Shown piece by piece: positions 56,404 to 64,000 of a stretch of DNA of 64,000 nt. Position 1 is the first letter of the stretch. Each line of letters begins with the position of its first letter. The notes below the pieces were generated by a model. That model worked only from the letters and a program-made list of their open reading frames with translations. It ran no database searches and was not told where the DNA came from. The translations under genes and the position numbers were made by a program. The DNA comes from an uncultured Verrucomicrobiota bacterium (GTDB taxonomy: Bacteria; Verrucomicrobiota; Verrucomicrobiia; Opitutales; Opitutaceae): the NCBI GenBank assembly GCA_903869675.1, contig CAIQAB010000032.1:36258-100257 (forward strand), given 5' to 3'.

Positions 56404-58833
56404 ATGCCCCTGTATTCGCTTCGTCTACTTTACGTTCTGCTGATTGTTTTCTGGCGTGCCATGCCGCTGGCTTCAGCCGAACCGCGATGCGAAACCACCC
56501 TCATTACCGGGTGGCGTTTTCATCAAGGGGAAGCATGGGGCGCGGAACTGGAGGACTTCGAAGACTCGAACTGGAAGCCTGTGATGCTCCCGCACGACTG
56601 GAGCATCCAAGGACCCGTGGATGCCTCGGCCCCGGCAGCGGGCCACGGGGGCTATTTCCCTACGGGTGCGGGCTGGTATCGTCTTCATTTTAACGCTCCA
56701 AAATCATGGACTGGCAAATACGCCGAAATCGAATTCGAAGGCGCGGCGATGGGCGCGCGAGTCTGGTTAAACGGCACCGAATTAGGAAGCTGGGCCTACG
56801 GATACACTCCATTCCATTTCAGCCTGAACCGGCAGCTCAAAATCAATGAGGGAAACGTGCTGACTGTGAGGGTGGACAACTCGGCGCAGCCCAACAGTCG
56901 CTGGTATTCAGGGTCAGGACTCTACCGGCCGGTCCGGTTACGTATCACAAATCCGGTGCGCGTGCCGACAGGGGGGGTATGGGTAACGACCGAGGAATTG
57001 AGCCCCCAACACGCCCAACTCCGCGTGCATGCTGAAATCGTCAACACTGCCCCTGAAACCCGGGCCGTAACACTTGAATTTCAGATCCTAGATTCTCACA
57101 AGCGGGTGGTCGGAGCAACCCAAACCCAGGCGACTGTAGCGACTGAACAAAACTGGACCGGGTCCCTGGACGTTAAGGTGGAGAAGCCGTTGAGCTGGAG
57201 TCCGGAATCTCCACATCTATATAGCATGCTCACTCGAGTGCGTGGATATGACGGCAGCATACTGGATGAGACCTCGACCTGTTTCGGAATTCGCACCTTG
57301 CGCGTATCTGCCGATCGCGGTTTTGAATTAAACGGCCAACCGATCAAATTACTGGGAGGCAATCTTCACCATGATACCGGATTACTGGGAGCGGCATCGT
57401 TTTACAGGGCCGAGGAGCGAAAGGTGGAGTTACTCAAAGCGGCGGGTTTCAACGCGGTGCGGACGGCGCACAACCCTCCATCCACGTCCTTCCTCGATGC
57501 CTGCGATCGTCTCGGACTGCTGGTCGTGGACGAGATATTCGACGGCTGGGAAAAACCGAAAAACAAGTCCGACTACAGTATATTTTTCGCGCAATCATGG
57601 AGCAAAGACGTCGATGCCTGGGTTCGCCGCGACAGGCATCACCCTTCAGTTGTAATGTGGAGCACGGGAAACGAGATGTTTGAGCGTGGAAACGAACAGG
57701 GCCAACGTATCGCCCGAGGGCTATCCAACCGCATCCGCACGCTGGATTCCACTAGACCGATCACAGCCGGGGTAAACGGACTGGGCGCGATCGAAAAATG
57801 GCCGCAACTGGACCCTCTCTTCGAATCACTGGATGTGGCAGGCTATAACTACGAGCTACAGAACGCCCAAGCAGATCATGAACGCCTCCCGCAACGTGTC
57901 ATAATGGCTTCAGAATCCTATCAGAGTGAGGCTTTTTTGAATTGGGCAGTAATGACTGCACATCCTTACATCATAGGTGATTTCGTCTGGAGCGCGATCG
58001 ATTATCTGGGTGAAGCCGGCATAGGTCGCGTGTATCCGCCCGGACAAGAACCCAAAAAGCACTGGGAAGGTGAAATGTTTCCTTGGCATGGAGCATATTG
58101 CGGAGACATGGACTTAACCGGATGGCGCAAGCCGGTTTCACACTACCGGCAGATTATTTGGGATAAGGGCGAAAAAATATACGCCGCTATTCACGTGCCG
58201 GAGCCAGGACAGGGGGCGTGGGCGCTAACGCCGTGGGCGGTAACCCCGATGCTGCCATCATGGACATGGCCTGGGCATGAAGGACGCCCGCTAACAGTCG
58301 AGGTATACTCACGTTACGATGCGGTCAGACTTGAACTCAATGGACGTGCGCTAGGTGAAATGCGCACGACACAAAGGGAGGAATTCAAGGCAGTCTTTAA
58401 AGTGCCCTATACCCCTGGAGAGCTGAAAGCTATAGGCCTATGCGCAGGCCAAAGCGTCGAAACCTTTACGCTCCGCACGGCGAGAGAAACAACAAAGCTG
58501 CGTTTATCGGTAGACCGGTCGAATCTAAGAGCTGACGGGCAAGATCTGGCCTATGTCACGATCGAGGCGCTGGACGAACACGGTGTATTGCAGCCAAATG
58601 CTTCACCATGGGTAGATGTAAAAATCGAAGGCGTCGGTTCACTAGCTGCACTGGGCACTGGTGATATGACTTCGCTGGAGTCATATACAAAAGCAAGGCA
58701 GATACTTTACCAAGGACGCGCACTGGCCGTAGTTCGGGCGGGAGATCAGCAAGGAAAAATTGTGCTCACGGTCAGCACCCCTGGACTACAAAGCGAAAAA
58801 CTAACGCTTAAAACTTATCGACCTCGAACGTAA
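56404..58833 (+). CDS. GH2 beta-galactosidase-like enzyme, exported
   Basis: 809 residues with a signal peptide (LLYVLLIVFWRAMPLASAE). Domains: jelly-roll (MLPHDWSIQGPVD, WYRLHFNAPKSWTGKYAEIEFEG, RVWLNGTELGSWAYGYTPFHF), Ig-like, TIM barrel with HPSVVMWSTGNEMFERGNEQ (acid/base Glu) and VIMASESYQSEAF (nucleophile region), then the DUF4982-like (VEVYSRYDAVRLELNGRALG) and Big/fn3-like C-terminal domains. Codon use is more AT-rich than in the first 12 kb. It continues the oxidoreductase-transporter series. Confidence 0.88.
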   Translation: MPLYSLRLLYVLLIVFWRAMPLASAEPRCETTLITGWRFHQGEAWGAELEDFEDSNWKPVMLPHDWSIQGPVDASAPAAGHGGYFPTGAGWYRLHFNAPKSWTGKYAEIEFEGAAMGARVWLNGTELGSWAYGYTPFHFSLNRQLKINEGNVLTVRVDNSAQPNSRWYSGSGLYRPVRLRITNPVRVPTGGVWVTTEELSPQHAQLRVHAEIVNTAPETRAVTLEFQILDSHKRVVGATQTQATVATEQNWTGSLDVKVEKPLSWSPESPHLYSMLTRVRGYDGSILDETSTCFGIRTLRVSADRGFELNGQPIKLLGGNLHHDTGLLGAASFYRAEERKVELLKAAGFNAVRTAHNPPSTSFLDACDRLGLLVVDEIFDGWEKPKNKSDYSIFFAQSWSKDVDAWVRRDRHHPSVVMWSTGNEMFERGNEQGQRIARGLSNRIRTLDSTRPITAGVNGLGAIEKWPQLDPLFESLDVAGYNYELQNAQADHERLPQRVIMASESYQSEAFLNWAVMTAHPYIIGDFVWSAIDYLGEAGIGRVYPPGQEPKKHWEGEMFPWHGAYCGDMDLTGWRKPVSHYRQIIWDKGEKIYAAIHVPEPGQGAWALTPWAVTPMLPSWTWPGHEGRPLTVEVYSRYDAVRLELNGRALGEMRTTQREEFKAVFKVPYTPGELKAIGLCAGQSVETFTLRTARETTKLRLSVDRSNLRADGQDLAYVTIEALDEHGVLQPNASPWVDVKIEGVGSLAALGTGDMTSLESYTKARQILYQGRALAVVRAGDQQGKIVLTVSTPGLQSEKLTLKTYRPRT

Positions 58834-58891
58834 TGGGAAGACGGCTACCCCCTAAACTGCCCCCAATTATCGCCTGCCATAATATATAACC

Positions 58892-61003
58892 ATGAAGCAC
58901 TTTTCCCGTGTAGTCTCCCTCTTGTTGATCTTCACGCTAACTGAACTTAGTGTATTCTGCGATAGCTTTCCCGTCACCCCGCAATCGGTGCCGCCATTAA
59001 TGTATGGTTGTGCTTGGTATCCAGAACAATGGCCGGAATCTGATTGGGAAGCGGATCTAACGAAAATGCAGGCCGCTGGACTCAATATGGTGCGTATAGG
59101 TGAGTTTGCTTGGAGTTCTCTAGAACCAAACGAAAACCATTACGAGCTCGACTGGATGGAACGGGCGATCACGGCTGCGTCAAAGCACGGAATGGTGACC
59201 ATAATCGGCACTCCGACTGACACGCCACCAGCCTGGATGACAACCAAGTATCCTGAAATCCTGCGCGTGACAGAGGACGGCACGCGGCTAGAGCACGGTT
59301 CACGCAGACATTTTTCCATAGGCAGCGAAAAATACAGGGCTCTCTGTAAAAAAATCGTTGGCAAGCTCGCTGTGCGTTTTGGCAAAAATCCCAATGTAGT
59401 AGCCTGGCAGATTGGCAATGAATACACTGAGGATTCGTTCGATTTAGAATCGCGCGCTCGCTTTCATCGCTGGCTAGAGAGAAAATACGGCTCCCTAGAA
59501 GAGCTGAATAAAAACTGGGGCACTGCTTACTGGAGCCAAACATACACTAAGTGGAATGAAATACCGATGACAACCGGTCGAGCCAATCCAGGCTTGTTAC
59601 TCGAATACAAACGATTTGTCACCGATACATGGCGAGATTTTCAACGTGACCAAATCGAGGTGCTTCGTAAGCAAGCTGATCCACGGCAAATAACTACAAC
59701 CAATCTCGGGGGGTTGGGTTGGGCGAATCGATTCAATCGTCAACTTATCGCGGCCGACTTAGATATTATTTCGTGGGATGAATACCTTGGTGCCGGTTGG
59801 TTTGACAAAACAAAAAATGGCACCGGACACCTAGACCCGACGCGCAGCGGTGCCTCGCACGATCTAGTTAGAGGATGGAAACAAAAGAATTTTTGGGTTA
59901 TGGAAATGGCTCCGGGCTATGTTGATTGGGGCTCGGTAAGCAACGCACTGGATCCCGGAGAAACACGTGCCATGGCATGGCACGCAGTTGGTCACGGCGC
60001 GGATGGCATAGGCTTCTGGCAATGGCGCAGCGCACTCAATGGACAAGAGCAATACCACGGATCAATTGTAGGACCTGACGGGGAACCCTTGCCAATATAT
60101 GAAGAAATTGCCAAGACTGGAGCTGAATTTGCTATAGCTGGACCGGTCCTAAACGGCACGCAACCCGTATCAGAAGTTGCATTGCTACATGATTACGACA
60201 GTCGCTGGGCCATCGAATTCAACCCCTTCAGCCAGCGCTACGATCAAATGCAGATTTTAATCGAATACTATCGTGCATTGAGTGAGGCAACTCAATCGAT
60301 CGATATTATAACCCCGGAGATGGACCTAAAACGATACAAATTAATTATAGCGCCAAGTCTTAATGTAATTTCAACTGCGCTTGCGGAAAAATTAACTGAA
60401 TATGTTCTATCTGGGGGGCATCTGGTGCTCGGTCCACGTAGCGGAATGAAAAATGAATTTAATGCACTAAATCGCTGGCGGCAGCCCGGGCCACTTGCAA
60501 TAACACTAGGTGGTCGCGTCGAACAGTATTATGCACTAATTGAAGACCTTAGTGTAAATGGACCTTGGGGTTCCGGCAAAGCCACTATTTGGGCCGAGCG
60601 ACTTCAGCCACTAGGTTCCGACACAGAAGTGATGCTACGTTATGGTAGCGGTAAAAGCTGGTTGAGCGAAATGCCAGCGGCGATTCGCCGTCGGCATGGT
60701 GAAGGCTCTATTACATATCTAGGGGCGGTTTTAGACGATGATTTAATGGGGCGGATTGTGTTTGGCTGGGTTAAGGAGGCCGGCATCAGTTCACCCTTTA
60801 TACAGGTTCCCCAAGGTATCAAAGTGTGCCGCAGGACTGGCAATGGTAATGATTTATTTATTATACTGAATTTCTCTCATTGCACCGAGAAAATTACTCT
60901 GCCTAGCTCAATGGTAAATGTGCTAACTGGCAGTGAGGTAATGTCGATCACACTTCCCCGTTACGACGTAGTTATTTTGAAACGAAGCATCAAAATCAAC
61001 TAG
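58892..61003 (+). CDS. GH42 beta-galactosidase, exported
   Basis: 703 residues, signal peptide (VVSLLLIFTLTELSVFCDS). TIM barrel: YGCAWYPEQWPESDWEADLTKMQAAGLNMVRIGEFAWS, NVVAWQIGNEYTED (acid/base Glu in NE) and FWVMEMAPGYVDWGSVS (nucleophile Glu). Trimerisation domain with VALLHDYDSRWA, and a C-terminal beta domain. Strongly AT-rich third positions compared with the rest of the window, consistent with recent acquisition. Last gene before a decayed mobile-element region. Confidence 0.9.
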   Translation: MKHFSRVVSLLLIFTLTELSVFCDSFPVTPQSVPPLMYGCAWYPEQWPESDWEADLTKMQAAGLNMVRIGEFAWSSLEPNENHYELDWMERAITAASKHGMVTIIGTPTDTPPAWMTTKYPEILRVTEDGTRLEHGSRRHFSIGSEKYRALCKKIVGKLAVRFGKNPNVVAWQIGNEYTEDSFDLESRARFHRWLERKYGSLEELNKNWGTAYWSQTYTKWNEIPMTTGRANPGLLLEYKRFVTDTWRDFQRDQIEVLRKQADPRQITTTNLGGLGWANRFNRQLIAADLDIISWDEYLGAGWFDKTKNGTGHLDPTRSGASHDLVRGWKQKNFWVMEMAPGYVDWGSVSNALDPGETRAMAWHAVGHGADGIGFWQWRSALNGQEQYHGSIVGPDGEPLPIYEEIAKTGAEFAIAGPVLNGTQPVSEVALLHDYDSRWAIEFNPFSQRYDQMQILIEYYRALSEATQSIDIITPEMDLKRYKLIIAPSLNVISTALAEKLTEYVLSGGHLVLGPRSGMKNEFNALNRWRQPGPLAITLGGRVEQYYALIEDLSVNGPWGSGKATIWAERLQPLGSDTEVMLRYGSGKSWLSEMPAAIRRRHGEGSITYLGAVLDDDLMGRIVFGWVKEAGISSPFIQVPQGIKVCRRTGNGNDLFIILNFSHCTEKITLPSSMVNVLTGSEVMSITLPRYDVVILKRSIKIN

Positions 61004-61604
61004 ATATATTCGTTCAAATATTGTCATGTTTTATTGCCGCACTTCTTCTTATGGATGCTCATGCTGATATCAACCAAGTTGGCATCCTGCCGAGCGAAGT
61101 GCAAGAGGAGGTCTATGGACGGCGTCAACTGCCTGCAGTCTGGCTCCGGAGAATCCGGAAGACTATGTGTGTGTAATAAAATACTGCCAGCTAACGTCTG
61201 ATATAAGCCATACTATCCAGAACATGAGAAGAGCCGGACTTATTCGAAGAGTCGTTGCGCGCGCCCTGGGGCATACATAAAACTGAACGTGAATATCCAA
61301 TCTGAACCTGAGTCCAGAGTGTAGGAAACCAGAAGCAGCCTGCAGTAGGTATTGGGCGAGACCATTATAGCCCCCGTTTCAACACGTCCGTAACGCCATA
61401 GGCTGAGCACGCCACCTTTATTAGCCGTCATACAGCGAACTATAGGCAGGGCTGAGGGCTGGAGATAGCTGTGAAGTAGAACCCGTCGGTTAGACAGGTT
61501 GAGCGGTTTTTTTAGTTATGGTTTGGGTTCACTGACGGAAAGTAAAATCAGGGAGGGGTGCTGGGGAGGGATCTTTGCTCCCTCCCCGCCTGCTCGTGCC
61601 GACG
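61004..61604. other. ~600-bp gene-free interval with a possible gene remnant
   Basis: No intact gene. A 50-codon frame from the TTG at 61021 (SCFIAALLLMDAHADINQVGI..., stop near 61171) looks like a signal peptide plus the first residues of an exported protein that is then broken, so it may be a pseudogene stub. It lacks a convincing ribosome-binding site. From ~61500 onward the sequence belongs to the left end of the IS3 remnant. Confidence 0.4.
61563..61587 (-). terminator. Hairpin after the IS3 transposase remnant
   Basis: GGGGAGGGA-TCTTTGC-TCCCTCCCC, a perfect 9-bp stem 18 bases beyond the transposase stop codon. It is followed on the minus strand by a T-containing but not continuous tract (GATTTTACTTT), so it is a probable element-borne terminator. 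Confidence 0.5.
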
Positions 61605-62679
61605 TTAGGCGGCCTGTTTGGTCTGATGGTGTTTGCGGTAAACTTCGTGCGGGGTGGCTTGGCCGTGGGCGGATTGCGGACGGCGGTTGCTGTAGAAGGC
61701 GAGGTAGGCGCCGATCTGTTTGTGCGCTTCCACCACCGATTAGTAGCGCTTTAGATAGACCTCCTCGTGTTTGAGGCTGCGCCACAGTCGCTGGACAAAG
61801 ACATTGTCCAGGCACCGGCCCTCGCCGTCCATCGACAGGCGCACGCCGAGGGCGAGCAGCGGGTTGGTAAACTGGCCAGCCTTGGTCGGTGTTAAAGATC
61901 TCCGGCACACCATGCAATTGGATGGCTCGTCGCACCGCACGCACGCAAAACGCCGCGTCGAGCGTGTCCGGCAGTTCCCACGGCAGCACGTAGCGGCTGT
62001 GACAGTCGATCACCGCGCAAAGCTAGACGAAGCCGCCGGCCACCGGGATATAGGTGATGTCCGTCGCCTAGACTTGGTTGGACCGCGTCACCGCCAAACC
62101 CCGTAGCAGATACGGATAAATCGGATGCTTCTTCGCCGCCTTCGACAGGTTTGGCCGACGATAAATCGCCTCCAGCCCCATCGCGGCCATCAGCCGACGC
62201 ACCCGCTTGCGATTCACTGTATGGCCCTGCCTTCGTAACCAGCGTGTCATCTGCCGGCTGCCGAAGAACGGCAACGCCAGATACGTCTCGTCGATCACCC
62301 TCATGACCGTGAGGTTCTCGTCCGACTCCGGCTCCGCTCGGTGGTAATAGGTCGAGCGCGGCAGCTCCAAAAGCTCGCACTGCCGCTTCACGCTCAACCC
62401 GGGATGCTTTGCCTTGATCATGCCGCGACGCTCCTCAACTCCCAAGCGGGCCAACTTTTTTTTGAGCCAATCCAGCTCCATCTGGAGCTGCCCGATGCGC
62501 GCATACAGCTCCTTCTCCTTCTGCGCCGCCGCGATCTCGTCCTTCACCTGAGCGGACGGCTTGGCGAACACCTCCGGCAGCCGCTCCGCCACCTCCTTAT
62601 TCCACTGACTCACCTGCACCTGGTGCACCTCGTGGCGCTGCGCGATCACGTGGATCGGATCGATAGTCTGCACTGGCAT
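61605..62679 (-). pseudogene. IS3-family transposase (fused OrfA'-OrfB), inactivated
   Basis: Begins inside OrfA (VIAQRHEVHQVQVSQWNKEV, leucine-zipper QMELDWLKKKL) and runs in the same frame into OrfB (MIKAKHPGLSVKRQCELLELPRSTYYHR). Lesions: TAG at 62068-62070 where NQVW-ATDITY is expected, TAG at 62023-62025 where GGFVY-LCAV is expected, a frameshift near 61890 after EIFNTDQ, and TAA at 61740-61742 after LKRY. The last piece (AHKQIGAYLAFYSNRRPQSA) ends at 61605. The DDE acids are distributed over the broken pieces. Confidence 0.85.
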
Positions 62680-63250
62680 ACTGGCATCCGCGATCCGAGT
62701 GATGAAGCACACCGGCATCGGGTCGGCGTCGCCCCAGGGCCATGTGCAAAGCGGCCAAGGGTAGCGCGGTCGCCAGGCTCGAGCCCATGGCCCAACCAAT
62801 CAAGCGGCGGCTATAAAGATCGAGCACCCTGGCCACGTATAACCAGCCCTCGCCAGTCTCCACATAGGTGATGTCTGTGACCCACACCTCGTCCGGCTTG
62901 GTTGGAGCGGGCACCTCGGCCAGCAGATTGGGTGCGATCTGGTCGTTATGTGCACTGTCGGTCGTGCGCACACGATATCGACGGGCTTGGCGGCTTTGCA
63001 ACCCGGCTGCTTTCATCAGCCGAGCCACGCGGTTGCAACCGACCTGCTTGCCTTGTTCGCGCAGGGCCGCCGGCACCCGTGGTCTCCCATAGGTGCGGCG
63101 GGAACCCTCGTGCACCCGGGCGATCTTCGCTTTGATCGCCTAGGTTTGCTGCGCACGCGCCGAAGTTTGCGCGCTTTGCCATTGGTAATACCCGCTACGC
63201 GAGACCTCCAGCACCTCGCACATCGCTTTGATTGGATGTTCGCGGTTCAT
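62670..63250 (-). pseudogene. IS3-family transposase OrfB, truncated and interrupted
   Basis: Starts at the ATG at 63250 that overlaps the OrfA stop (NREHPIKAMCEVLEVSRSGYYQW), with an in-frame TAG at 63140-63142 (codon 37). It continues with RRTYGRPRVPAALREQG, VWVTDITYVETGEGWLYVARVLDLYSRRLIGW and HHSDRGCQYAS, after which it is cut by the junction with the second IS3 copy. The first DDE aspartates are present; the last Glu is lost. Confidence 0.85.
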
Positions 63251-63588
63251 CGCTTTAATCCGGGCATACCGCTGTGCGATGGTTCGGAGAGGATGCCCGC
63301 GGCTTTTTTTAGGATGTCCCTCTGCTCGGTGATCCTCGCCAGCTCTTGGCGCAGCCGGTCGTTCTCGGCCTGCAGCGACTCCTTGCTATCGGAAGGGGCA
63401 GCTGGACCGGCGGACCGGTCCGGCTGCCCCTTCCGATTCCAGTCGTAGAGCTGGAACACGCTTCTCCCCAGCTCCCTCGCCGTCAGCTCCGCTGACTTCC
63501 CGCTTTGCTTCCACATGCGCACCGCTTGCTGCCGGAACGCTTCGTCATGTCGGGGTGGCTTCGTTTCTGTCCGTTTGGTTTCTTTCAT
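63247..63588 (-). CDS. IS3-family transposase OrfA
   Basis: 113 residues, intact frame. HTH region HDEAFRQQAVRMWKQSGKSAELTARELGRSVFQLYDW, then a leucine-zipper-like helix (LQAENDRLRQELARITEQRDILKKAAGIL). It provides DNA binding for transposition, but its OrfB partner is broken, so the element cannot move by itself. Confidence 0.88.
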   Translation of the reverse strand: MKETKRTETKPPRHDEAFRQQAVRMWKQSGKSAELTARELGRSVFQLYDWNRKGQPDRSAGPAAPSDSKESLQAENDRLRQELARITEQRDILKKAAGILSEPSHSGMPGLKR

Positions 63589-63894
63589 CAGTTGAGACTT
63601 TCTTTAGTGGCTCAACTCGTGTCCGTCGATTCGGGGCAACCTCAAACCCTGCACCTTAAAGTCGGCGCTGAAGGAACAACGTTTTTTCCAAATGTTAAAT
63701 CTCCTTTGGATTTAAACATCACCCCTGCTCAACTTTCGGGGACCACTTTACCGGTTGAAGCTGCCCTATAGTCGAGAACTCATTCATAAGCCTCTTCCCC
63801 AGCGACTTCAATGTCAGCGCGCATAATCAGCTGAGGGATTTAGGTTACAATATACATGAACATAAGAACCACGAATATCGTCTAAAAGCTACCC
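63589..63894. other. Spacer between IS remnant and rRNA terminator
   Basis: No supported gene. A 25-codon minus-strand frame (63642-63719, MFKSKGDLTFGKNVVPSAP...) has a GGGG-containing upstream stretch. The 63730-63770 segment (GGGGACCACTTTACCGG) resembles ends of IS21-like elements, so another decayed insertion is possible. Not strong enough to name. Confidence 0.3.
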
Positions 63895-63931
63895 AAAAAA
63901 AGCCCCGATTGAGCGTTAGCTCAATCGGGGC
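63895..63931 (-). terminator. Intrinsic terminator of the rRNA operon
   Basis: GCCCCGATTGAG/CTCAATCGGGGC, a perfect 12-bp stem with a 6-base loop, followed on the minus strand by TTTTTTT. It lies 5 bases beyond the 5S rRNA 3' end. Confidence 0.95.
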
Positions 63932-63936
63932 ATAAA

Positions 63937-64000
63937 CCTGGCAACAACCTACTCTCGCGGGACCTAACGTCCTACTACCATCAGCTGCTCGGGGCTTAAC
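63937..64000 (-). rRNA. rrf: 5S rRNA, 3' part (cut by window edge)
   Basis: The minus strand reads ...GATGGTAGTAGGACGTTAGGTCCCGCGAGAGTAGGTTGTTGCCAGG, the conserved 3' half of bacterial 5S rRNA (loop E/helix IV and the CCAGG 3' end). The 5' half and presumably 23S and 16S lie to the right of the window. Confidence 0.92.

Larger units (their letters stand above)
61500..63625 (-). mobile_element. Composite remnant of two fused IS3-family elements
   Basis: Two different IS3-family transposase sets read leftward and are joined head to tail near 62670. The right-hand copy keeps orfA and about the first two thirds of orfB. The left-hand copy starts inside its orfA and carries a fused orfA/orfB. Ends are not certain: TGAGCCACTAAAGAAAG (minus strand, near 63610) and TGAGCGGTTTTTT (near 61500) share only TGAGC. 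Multiple nonsense and frameshift mutations show it is dead. Confidence 0.75.

Noticed and set aside
61605..63250. Amber (TAG) codon reassignment to explain stops in the transposases
   Set aside because: TAG ends normal genes in this window (4211, 10302, 61003), and the same region also has a TAA and a frameshift, so decay explains it.
63505..63771. 88-codon plus-strand frame near the window end
   Set aside because: Overlaps the start of IS3 orfA in antisense, has no domain or credible ribosome site, and spans the IS boundary.

Overview
The window reads as a chromosomal segment of a GC-rich Verrucomicrobiota bacterium, most likely Opitutaceae-like. This rests on a PEP-CTERM/autotransporter-repeat surface protein, a prepilin-type protein with the DGH tail common in Planctomycetes and Verrucomicrobia, many large GH families, and palindromic spacer repeats. 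The taxon is inferred from gene content, not measured.

Layout. 1-3.1 kb: 3' end of the F-type ATP synthase operon (atpG partial, atpD, atpC), an intrinsic terminator and a tRNA-Leu(GAG). 3.2-14.7 kb (+ strand): serine acetyltransferase, an L-rhamnose/H+ symporter, a secreted five-bladed-propeller glycosidase, two tandem paralogous proteins built of W...DP.AA..W repeats, a GH95 enzyme and a secreted alpha/beta hydrolase. 14.7-36.2 kb (- strand): fourteen closely packed genes that look like one transcription unit. 36.2-40.0 kb: a PEP-CTERM surface protein and a divergent AraC-type regulator with operator-like repeats between them. 40.1-50.4 kb: a RibBA with a degenerate second domain, two translationally coupled GH2 genes, two RNA methyltransferases and a pseudopilin. 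50.9-61.0 kb: a GH141-like beta-helix enzyme divergent from a Gfo/Idh/MocA oxidoreductase - GPH transporter - TIM-barrel isomerase - GH2 - GH42 series. 61.5-63.6 kb: a wreck of two fused IS3-family copies. The window ends in the 3' part of a 5S rRNA with its terminator.

How the parts may work together. GH78, GH106, GH127, GH95, GH141 and several GH2 enzymes are together the families known from rhamnogalacturonan-II (RG-II) breakdown in gut Bacteroides. The 21.5-kb minus-strand unit adds transporters and two separate carbon-processing modules. One is a FucI/AraA-like isomerase, a split transketolase and an FGGY kinase. The other is an enolase-superfamily enzyme, a RuBisCO-like protein, a DUF1537 four-carbon-acid-sugar kinase and an Asp/Glu-racemase-fold protein. 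Both resemble known D-apiose routes (transketolase route and RuBisCO-like-protein route) but contain enzymes those routes do not use. My main hypothesis is therefore an undescribed catabolic system for RG-II-type rare or branched sugars (apiose, aceric acid, rhamnose or their acids). The enzyme families are well supported by sequence; substrates and pathway order are inference.
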